Positions 45,072 through 51,910 of a DNA stretch of 64,000 nt are shown one piece after another. Under the pieces are notes generated by a model, which did not search any database, had not been told where the DNA came from, and saw only the letters and a program-made list of their open reading frames with translations. A program made the translations under genes and the position numbers. Each line of letters begins with the position of its first letter. Position 1 is the stretch's first letter. This stretch comes from Roseomonas sp. GTDB taxonomy: Bacteria; Pseudomonadota; Alphaproteobacteria; Acetobacterales; Acetobacteraceae. The stretch spans positions 62,001 to 126,000 of the forward strand of contig JADCFA010000023.1 in the NCBI GenBank assembly GCA_020249775.1, written 5' to 3'.

Positions 45072-45197
45072 AAGGCAGCGGAAAACCGTGCCAAATATGG
45101 GCAGACCAAAGTCGAACGCGCACGGCTTGCGGCTGAGAGCGCCAAGCTGCGCGCCGTGATCGATGGGGCGAAGAAGGAAGACTAGGCGCTGCCCGCT
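45069..45197 (+). pseudogene. Second copy of the DUF4169 gene 3' end, no start
   Basis: In frame with the intact gene, it reads AKAAENRAKYGQTKVERARL and on to KKED-stop, with three amino-acid changes (A to V, V to L, K to S). The other differences are silent. The frame is open upstream to about 45018 but holds no ATG or GTG, so it lacks a start. The stop lies 17 bases before the stop of the convergent NAD(P)-binding gene. Confidence 0.85.
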
Positions 45198-45202
45198 TGG
45201 CG

Positions 45203-45847
45203 TTAAGCCGCGACACCGTGGCCGAAGAATACAGCCTCATGCCGATGCAGCCCCTGTTCTGCGCAATCAAGCGCAAGGCCGGCGACTTCCGCTGGCGTCA
45301 CGCTCGATAAACGCGTGCCGGGCGCAATGGCGGTCAGGGTGTGAAACGGCTCATTGCCAGGCCGTGATGTGAAGGGCGCCGGGCGCAGAATGGTCCAGTC
45401 AAGGCGGCTCGCGCGGATGAGTGCCTCCTGCCGATCCTTGTCGGCGTAGAGGTTTTTCGTGAACAGCGGATAGATCAGGAAGTCATAGAAAAAACCGCCA
45501 TGCCCCTTGGTATCGCCCGCGCCAACGCCGGTGATGGCAATCAGGCGCCGCGGCCCGCTGGCCTGCATGGCGGCAATCAGCGCCTTGGTGGTTGCCGAGA
45601 AAAAAGAGACTTCGCCCCGCGCGCGAAAGCCAAGGGCGTAAATCACGGCGTCCTGTCCCGCCAAGGCACCGGCAAGCGCTGCCTTGTCGCTTGGGTCGGC
45701 CTGCACCATCGTGACCGAGGGCGGCAGGCCATGCGAGCTGGTGCTGCGGCTTTGTGCAGTGATGCCATGCCCGCACGTCAGGGCTTGCGCGACAATTTCA
45801 CGCCCAACGCGGCCCGTGCCGCCAAGGACGAGGAGCTTCATCCTCAC
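45203..45847 (-). CDS. NAD(P)-binding (atypical SDR/NmrA-like) protein
   Basis: A 214-residue protein with an N-terminal Rossmann motif (LVLGGTGRVGREIVAQAL) and the pattern GLPPSVTMVQADPSD, VIYALGFRA and LIAITGVGAGD. The C-terminal DWTILRPAPFT is typical of atypical SDRs. Function may be redox sensing or a reductase. The first codon is a GTG at 45847 overlapping the ilvE stop; the ATG at 45841 is equally possible. Confidence 0.82.
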   Translation of the reverse strand: MRMKLLVLGGTGRVGREIVAQALTCGHGITAQSRSTSSHGLPPSVTMVQADPSDKAALAGALAGQDAVIYALGFRARGEVSFFSATTKALIAAMQASGPRRLIAITGVGAGDTKGHGGFFYDFLIYPLFTKNLYADKDRQEALIRASRLDWTILRPAPFTSRPGNEPFHTLTAIAPGTRLSSVTPAEVAGLALDCAEQGLHRHEAVFFGHGVAA

Positions 45848-46917
45848 CCCTTGCGGACGATGCTCATCCAGCCATGCGGGTCATTGCTACGGCCATATTG
45901 CAGGCCGGTGATGGCATCATAAAGCCGGCGCGTGACATCGCCGATCTCACCACCATTGATCAGCACATCCTCGCCCTTATAGCCGAGCGTCCCGACCGGG
46001 GAGACCACCGCCGCCGTCCCCGTGCCCCACATTTCCTTGAGCGTGCCATCGCGGCCAGCGGCCATCACTTCCTCAATCGCGATCTGGCGTTCGGTAACCT
46101 TCAGCCCCCAATCGCGCATCAATTGCATGGTGCTCGCGCGTGTCACGCCATCCAGGATGGTGCCGGTCAGTGGTGGCGTGATTACCTCATCGCCGATCCT
46201 CAGCATGATGTTCATCGTGCCGACCTCATCCAGATATTTGCGATTGACGCCATCCAGATAAAGCACCTGCGAATAACCAGCCTTCGCGGCATCGCGCTGG
46301 CCAGCCAGGCTCGCGGCGTAATTGCCGGCGGTCTTGGCTTCACCGGTGCCGCCCTTGACGGCGCGCACATGTGTGTCTGACGCCAGGATTTTCACCGGCT
46401 TCACGCCTTCCTTGTAATAGGTCCCAACGGGCGAGAGGATCAGGAAGTAAAGGTAATTATGCGCGGGATGCACGCCCAGCATCACATCGGTCGCGATAAT
46501 GGTTGGGCGCAGATAAAGCGCGGTGCCGGGTTTGCGTGGCACCCATTCATGTTCAAGCCCAACCAGCGCATCGAAGCTTTGGCGAATGATATCCACCGGC
46601 AATTCCGGCATGCACATGATCTGGCCAGAGCGATTGAAGCGTTTCGCATGGCGATCCGGGCGGAACAGGCGGATCTGATCATCATCACCACGAAAAGCCT
46701 TGAGGCCATCGAAAATCGCCTGCCCGTAATGCAGCACGGATGTCGCGGGATCGAGGCTGAGCGGCCCATAGGGCACGATCCGCGGGGAATGCCAGCCTTT
46801 GCCTTCCTGATAATCCATCAGGAACATGTGATCGGTCAGCACCTTGCCGAAGGAAAGCTCATCATCGGCGGGCTTCGCCTTGGGGGCGGTGGTGCGGGTG
46901 ATCGGGAAGGAAGCCAT
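45844..46917 (-). CDS. ilvE: Branched-chain amino-acid aminotransferase
   Basis: A 357-residue PLP enzyme of fold type IV for valine, leucine and isoleucine. PLP Lys is in GGTGEAKTAGNYAASL near residue 190; LDGVNRKYLDEVGTMN follows, and SVLHYGQAIFDGLKAFRG is near residue 60. The ATG at 46917 starts the normal N-terminus behind CGAGGAT; the frame extends upstream to 46971. The downstream NAD(P)-binding gene overlaps it. Confidence 0.94.
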   Translation of the reverse strand: MASFPITRTTAPKAKPADDELSFGKVLTDHMFLMDYQEGKGWHSPRIVPYGPLSLDPATSVLHYGQAIFDGLKAFRGDDDQIRLFRPDRHAKRFNRSGQIMCMPELPVDIIRQSFDALVGLEHEWVPRKPGTALYLRPTIIATDVMLGVHPAHNYLYFLILSPVGTYYKEGVKPVKILASDTHVRAVKGGTGEAKTAGNYAASLAGQRDAAKAGYSQVLYLDGVNRKYLDEVGTMNIMLRIGDEVITPPLTGTILDGVTRASTMQLMRDWGLKVTERQIAIEEVMAAGRDGTLKEMWGTGTAAVVSPVGTLGYKGEDVLINGGEIGDVTRRLYDAITGLQYGRSNDPHGWMSIVRKG

Positions 46918-46969
46918 AGCTGCGTATCCTCGGCGTTTTGATTTCTTGCGCGAGATTAGCCTCTGGCGC

Positions 46970-46992
46970 AAAAAAAGGTAAGTAGTCCTTAC
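46970..46992 (-). terminator. Weak terminator after the racemase gene
   Basis: A short 5-bp stem (gtaag and cttac on the plus strand) overlaps the TAA stop and is followed on the minus strand by seven T. The stem is short, so efficiency is uncertain. Confidence 0.45.
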
Positions 46993-47744
46993 TTAGATTT
47001 TGTGTTTTCGTCGGCCATTAACCGCGCAAGGCCCGGTTCAAGCCCGATCTGCGGCGCCTGCGCCACGCGGGCCGGCACCTGCGCGGCGCGGCAGGCCATG
47101 ACCAGGGCGCAATCCAGGCTATCCAGCACCGGCACCGGCAGCAGGGCGGCAAGCTTGGGCGCCAGGCCCACTAAGCCAGCCCCGCCCAGCACCACCACGC
47201 CCGCACCCGCCGCCACTGCCTGGCGGGCTTCCTCGGCAATCAGCCCCAGCGCCGTTTCGGGCTCCCGCGCGATCATATCGCCAGTGGGCGGGACGGAGCG
47301 CACCCGAACGCGGTCCCGCCCATGGCCGCGGATAAGGGCGAATTCTTCCAGCATCGGCACCCAGGCGGCACCCCCAGTAAGCAGCGCAATGCGTGGCGCC
47401 TGTTCCAGGGCAAGCGTGATGGAGGCTTCCGCCATGCCAATCACTGGGATGGGCAGCAATTCGCGCGCCGCTTCAATGGCGGGTTCGCCAAAACAGGCGA
47501 TGATGGCAGCACCAAAACCTTGCGGATTATGCGGGCCGATATGCTCCGCAAGGCCCGCCAGGACCGCATGGCTTGCAATGGCGACCGCGGCGCGGGTTGC
47601 GATATAGCGCGCGCCAAAAGGGGCCGTGGCCGGCACCAGATCGCAAGCGGGCAGGCCAAGGCGGGGCAGGGCGTCCCGCGCTCGGGCGGCGATCAGGGCA
47701 GTGATGGCGGGGTCGGTATTGCCGTTCAGAAGCAGGATGCGCAT
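46989..47744 (-). CDS. Asp/Glu/hydantoin racemase-family protein
   Basis: A 251-residue protein. MRILLLNGNTDPAIT begins the fold. Two Cys sites at IIACFGEPAI near residue 80 and DSLDCALVMAC near residue 209 match the pair used for proton exchange. It may racemise hydantoins or amino acids. The ATG at 47744 is preferred as the N-terminal strand begins there. It is divergent from the ABC importer operon, and the 295 bases between hold a possible structured leader. Confidence 0.85.
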   Translation of the reverse strand: MRILLLNGNTDPAITALIAARARDALPRLGLPACDLVPATAPFGARYIATRAAVAIASHAVLAGLAEHIGPHNPQGFGAAIIACFGEPAIEAARELLPIPVIGMAEASITLALEQAPRIALLTGGAAWVPMLEEFALIRGHGRDRVRVRSVPPTGDMIAREPETALGLIAEEARQAVAAGAGVVVLGGAGLVGLAPKLAALLPVPVLDSLDCALVMACRAAQVPARVAQAPQIGLEPGLARLMADENTKSK

Positions 47745-47886
47745 GGCGCGCTTCTGCCGCTTTGCGCCTGGGCCTGGCAAGGGTGTCTCGCGGTCCCGCA
47801 AACTTGCCTATTGCACCTTGGCGCGCGGCGCCGCATGGTCGGGCAGTGCTGCCGATAATTTAGGCAGGGATGAATATCCTTGACCG

Positions 47887-48012
47887 CTGGCCCAAGGCCA
47901 GGGGGTGGCACGGGCTTTGCTGCCTTCAGATGTTGTTGTGCGCGCCAAGTCGCGGCTTGGCGGGGTGCATGGCTGGTGTGGCCTTAAGGCGGCGGTTTCC
48001 CGTGAAGCCGCC
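47887..48012 (+). promoter_or_regulatory. Possible structured 5' leader of the ABC importer gene
   Basis: Three hairpins lie in about 125 bases before the ribosome site: ctggcc/ggccag (47887-47901), cgccaag/cttggcg (47943-47962) and ggcggttt/aagccgcc with one G-U pair (47991-48012). The palindrome gccttaaggc is at 47981-47990. The hairpins are visible by eye, but a regulatory role is a guess. Confidence 0.4.
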
Positions 48013-48039
48013 CAAATGCGACGAAGGGAGAGTGACGCA

Positions 48040-49656
48040 ATGCGCATGAAACGATTTTTGATGACAGCCTGCCTTGCGGCGCTGCCCATGCTGGGCGCGA
48101 CCGTCGCGCAGGCGCAGGGCACGCTCAGGATTGGCATGACGGCAGCGGATATTCCGCTGACCCATGGCCAGCCCGACCAGGGCTTTGAGGGTAATCGCTT
48201 CACCGGCATTCCGCTGTTTGACAGCCTGACGATGTGGGATTTGTCCTCGGCCGATAAGCCCTCGGTGGTGATCCCGGGGCTTGCGACCGAATGGGCCGTT
48301 GATGCCAATGACAAGACGCGCTGGGTGTTTCGCCTGCGGCGCGGCGTAAAATTCCATGACGGGTCGGATTTCACCGCCGATGCCGTGGTGTGGAATGTGC
48401 GCAAGATCCTGGACCGCGAAGCGCCGCATTATGACCCGCGCCAGGTCGGCATTACCGCGACCCGCATGCCAACATTGCGCCGTGCGGAGAAGATTGACGA
48501 TTACACGGTGGCGCTGTTCACGGCCGAACCTGACAGCCTGCTACCGATCAACCTGACCAATCTGTTCATGGCAAGCCCGACGCAATGGGAAAGGCTGCGC
48601 GCCGCCAATGCCAATGCGGAAGCCACCTGGAACGCCTTTGCGCGTGAGCCATCCGGCACTGGCCCCTTCCGCATGACGCGCTTTGTTCCGCGTGAACGCG
48701 CCGAATATGCGCGTTTCGATGGCTATTGGTCCGACAAGGCGAAGCTTGATCGCATTGTGATCCTGCCGATCCCGGAAGCCAATGCGCGAACCGCGGCCCT
48801 GCTTTCCAATCAGGTGGATTGGATTGAAGCGCCTGCCCCCGATGCCATTCCGCAGCTGCGCCAGCGCGGGATGGTGATCACCAGCAATGCGCAGCCGCAT
48901 GTCTGGCCATGGCAGCCCTGCTTTGCGGAAGGCTCGCCGCTGCGCGATGTGCGTGTGCGTCGCGCCATCAATCTTGGCATTGACCGGGAAGGGCTGCGCA
49001 CCTTGCTGGGTGGGATGATGTCCATCCCCGTCGGCACCGTGCCGCGCGGCCATCCTTGGTTCGGCAACCCAAGCTTCAATATCCGCACCGATAAGGCCGA
49101 AGCGCGCCGCCTGCTTGCGGAAGCGGGCTATACGGCCCAGCGCCCATTGACGCTGAAGGTGCAGATCTCGGCTTCCGGTTCGGGCCAGATGCAGCCGCTG
49201 CCGATGAATGAGTTCCTGCAACAGGACCTGAAGCAAATTGGCGTGAATGTCGAATTCGATGTGGTGGAATGGAACACCCTGTTCGCCAATTGGCGCCAGG
49301 GCTGCACCCATGCCTCGGCACGCGGGGCGCATGCCACCAATGTCTCCTTCGCGGCCATGGACCCCTTCTTTGCCATGGTGCGCTTCTGGGATTCGAAAAT
49401 GGCGCCGCCGGTTTCAAATAATTGGGGCTTCTTCAACGATCCGCGCTTTGACGCGATGATCGCCGAAGCACGCAACGCTTTCGAACCCGCCGCGCGTGAC
49501 GCTGCACTCGCCCGCCTGCATGCGGCGGGGGTGGATGAGGCACTGTTCATCTGGATCGCGCATGACGTTTCCCCGCGCGCCATGAGCCCGCGCGTGCGCG
49601 GTTATGTTCAGCCGCAGAGCTGGTTTGTGGATCTGCGCCTGCCCTTCATTCAGTAA
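48040..49656 (+). CDS. ABC importer periplasmic binding protein (peptide/nickel family 5)
   Basis: A 538-residue family 5 solute-binding protein with a signal peptide (MKRFLMTACLAALPMLGATVAQAQ). Landmarks are WVFRLRRGVKFHDGSDFTADAVVWNV, GTGPFRMTRFVPRERAEYARF and RRAINLGIDREGLRTLLGG. It could take oligopeptides, glutathione or similar. GGGAGAG precedes the ATG. Two permease genes follow, 49 and 4 bases apart. Confidence 0.93.
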   Translation: MRMKRFLMTACLAALPMLGATVAQAQGTLRIGMTAADIPLTHGQPDQGFEGNRFTGIPLFDSLTMWDLSSADKPSVVIPGLATEWAVDANDKTRWVFRLRRGVKFHDGSDFTADAVVWNVRKILDREAPHYDPRQVGITATRMPTLRRAEKIDDYTVALFTAEPDSLLPINLTNLFMASPTQWERLRAANANAEATWNAFAREPSGTGPFRMTRFVPRERAEYARFDGYWSDKAKLDRIVILPIPEANARTAALLSNQVDWIEAPAPDAIPQLRQRGMVITSNAQPHVWPWQPCFAEGSPLRDVRVRRAINLGIDREGLRTLLGGMMSIPVGTVPRGHPWFGNPSFNIRTDKAEARRLLAEAGYTAQRPLTLKVQISASGSGQMQPLPMNEFLQQDLKQIGVNVEFDVVEWNTLFANWRQGCTHASARGAHATNVSFAAMDPFFAMVRFWDSKMAPPVSNNWGFFNDPRFDAMIAEARNAFEPAARDAALARLHAAGVDEALFIWIAHDVSPRAMSPRVRGYVQPQSWFVDLRLPFIQ

Positions 49657-49705
49657 CTTCTGATCGCCGGGCGGCTAACACCGCCCGGCGATTGCCGGAG
49701 AGACG

Positions 49706-50659
49706 ATGTTCTTCTACCTGATCCGTCGCATTGCCTATGCCATCCCCATCGCGCTTGCGGTCGGGTTCGTGTGTTTCATGCTGGTGCAGATCGCACCTGG
49801 TGATCCGATCAACGCCATCGTCCCGCCCGATGCGCCGGGCGATGTGGTGGAACAGGTGCGGCGCGATTACGGGCTGGATAAGCCCTTGCCGGTGCAATTC
49901 GGGCTTTGGCTGCTGAAAGTGGTGCAAGGCGATCTTGGCCGTTCGCTCGCTTCCGGCCGGCCGGTCTGGTCTGATCTTTCAAGTGCCATTGGCAATACGC
50001 TGATGCTGGCGGCTTCCGCTTCGCTGCTCGGCTTCATTCTTGGCTGCGTGCTGGGCGGGCTGGCCGGCACCTTTCGCGGTTCCTGGCTTGATCGTGCGGC
50101 GGTGACGCTGGCGGTGGGTGGTGTTTCCGTGCCGCATTACTGGCTGGGCATGGTGATGGTGGTGATTTTCTCTGTCCAATTGAATTGGCTGCCGGCGATG
50201 GGCGCGGGGCCAGGCGGGTCTTCCGATTGGGCCTGGGATTGGGAACATGTGAAGCACCTGATCCTGCCGACAGTGACGCTTTGCGTCATTCCCATGGGGA
50301 TCGTGACGCGCACGGTGCGAGGCATTATTGCTGAAATCATGAACCAGGAATTTGTGACCGCGCTGCGCGGCAAGGGGCTGACGCGCAGCGGCGTATTCCT
50401 GCATGTGGTGAAGAACGCCGCCCCCACCGCGCTTGCGGTCATGGGCTTGCAGCTTGGCTATCTGATGGGCGGGTCCATTCTGGTGGAGACGGTCTTTTCC
50501 TGGCCAGGCACCGGTCTTTTGCTGAACAACGCCATCTTCCAGCGTGATTTGCCGGTGCTGCAAGGCACCATTCTGGTACTGGCCATGTTCTTTGTTGCGC
50601 TCAATCTTCTGGTGGATCTGATGCAAACCGCGCTCGATCCGCGCATCAAGCGGGGCTGA
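49706..50659 (+). CDS. ABC importer permease (DppB-like)
   Basis: A 317-residue protein with about six helices and the cytoplasmic EAA loop near residue 215 (EFVTALRGKGLTRSGVFLHVVKNAAP). It begins with the family-typical LIRRIAYAIPIALAVGFVCFMLVQIAPGDP. It pairs with the next gene. Confidence 0.95.
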   Translation: MFFYLIRRIAYAIPIALAVGFVCFMLVQIAPGDPINAIVPPDAPGDVVEQVRRDYGLDKPLPVQFGLWLLKVVQGDLGRSLASGRPVWSDLSSAIGNTLMLAASASLLGFILGCVLGGLAGTFRGSWLDRAAVTLAVGGVSVPHYWLGMVMVVIFSVQLNWLPAMGAGPGGSSDWAWDWEHVKHLILPTVTLCVIPMGIVTRTVRGIIAEIMNQEFVTALRGKGLTRSGVFLHVVKNAAPTALAVMGLQLGYLMGGSILVETVFSWPGTGLLLNNAIFQRDLPVLQGTILVLAMFFVALNLLVDLMQTALDPRIKRG

Positions 50660-50663
50660 TGCC

Positions 50664-51578
50664 ATGTCCAATAGCGCAACCACCCCTTCGGCGGCGGAAG
50701 CTGAACTTGCGGTGCAGGCGCGCCAGGCGCCGGAACGTTCCACCGGCTATTGGGCAGGTGTCTGGAAGCGTGTCCGGCGCGATCCGGTGACGATTTTCTG
50801 CGCTGGCGTCCTGCTGCTGATGCTGCTGGCCATCATTTTCGCGCCAATGATCGCACCGCATGATCCCTATCAGGGCAGTATGATCCGCCGGCTGCGCCCC
50901 ATCGGCACGCCGAACTATATCCTGGGCACGGATGAACTTGGGCGCGATATGCTGACGCGCCTTTTATATGGCGGGCGGCTTTCCTGGTTCATGGGTATCA
51001 CGCCCGTCGCACTCGCTTTCGTGATTGGCACGGTGCTGGGCGTGCTGGCGGGCTATGCCGGCGGCAAGACCAATATGGCCATCATGCGCGTGACCGATGT
51101 GTTCTACGCCTTCCCATCCGTGCTGCTGGCGGTGGCGATTTCGGGCGCGCTTGGTGCGGGCATCATGAATGCCATTCTGGCGCTGACGCTGGTCTTCATC
51201 CCGCCCATTATCCGCGTGGCGGAAACCGTCACCACGGGTGTGCGCAATCTGGATTTCGTGGATGCGGCGCGTGCATCTGGCGCCAATGCCTTTACCATTG
51301 TGCGTGTGCATGTGCTGGGCAATGTGCTTGGGCCCATCTTTGTCTATGCGACATCGCTGATCAGCGTTTCGATGATTTTGGCCTCGGGCCTTTCCTTCCT
51401 GGGGCTTGGCACCAAGCCGCCGGAACCGGAATGGGGGCTGATGCTGAATACGCTGCGCACCGCCATTTACGTGCAACCCTGGATTGCGGTGCTGCCGGGG
51501 GTGTGCATTTTCGTCACCTCCATCTGCTTCAATCTGGTGAGCGATGGCCTCAGGCAGGCGATGGATGTGAAGGGCTGA
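50664..51578 (+). CDS. ABC importer permease (DppC-like)
   Basis: A 304-residue permease with a hydrophilic N-terminus, then helices starting near residue 44 and the EAA loop near residue 205 (DFVDAARASGANAFTIVRVHVLGNV). PHDPYQGSMIRRLRPIGTPNYILGTDELGRDMLTRLLYGGR is characteristic of DppC. No ATP-binding gene follows; the next gene runs the other way, so the ATPase must be elsewhere. Confidence 0.95.
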   Translation: MSNSATTPSAAEAELAVQARQAPERSTGYWAGVWKRVRRDPVTIFCAGVLLLMLLAIIFAPMIAPHDPYQGSMIRRLRPIGTPNYILGTDELGRDMLTRLLYGGRLSWFMGITPVALAFVIGTVLGVLAGYAGGKTNMAIMRVTDVFYAFPSVLLAVAISGALGAGIMNAILALTLVFIPPIIRVAETVTTGVRNLDFVDAARASGANAFTIVRVHVLGNVLGPIFVYATSLISVSMILASGLSFLGLGTKPPEPEWGLMLNTLRTAIYVQPWIAVLPGVCIFVTSICFNLVSDGLRQAMDVKG

Positions 51579-51580
51579 GG

Positions 51581-51910
51581 TTATTTGATGCCGTGGCGGC
51601 TAAGTTCCGCACCTAGCCGCCCGGTGATAAAAAAGAAGAACATGCGGAAATCCGCGATCAGCGACCATAGCGGGTGGCGAAAGGTCGCGGGCCGGTTCTT
51701 TTCAATGAAGAAATGCCCGATCCAGGCGGGGCCGTAGCCACAGATCAGCGCCACCAGCAGCAGCCAGTAATTCCCCGACATCAGCCCAAGCAAAAACAGC
51801 AAAAGCCCGGCACCCGTGCCGGCAAAATGCAAGGCGCGCGTGAAGGGTTTGGCGTTTTCGCTCAGATAATAGGGCCAGAATTCCGCGAAGTTCTTGAAAC
51901 TGTCGTTCAT
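51581..51910 (-). CDS. Mpo1-like (DUF962) membrane protein
   Basis: A 109-residue protein with two or three helices. His-containing motifs in RALHFAGTGAGLLLFLLG and GPAWIGHFFIEKNRPATFRHPLWSL match the Mpo1/DUF962 family, a group of iron-type dioxygenases known from 2-hydroxy fatty acid oxidation. Its start overlaps the glnD stop by 4 bases, and it is convergent with the ABC operon. Confidence 0.85.
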   Translation of the reverse strand: MNDSFKNFAEFWPYYLSENAKPFTRALHFAGTGAGLLLFLLGLMSGNYWLLLVALICGYGPAWIGHFFIEKNRPATFRHPLWSLIADFRMFFFFITGRLGAELSRHGIK

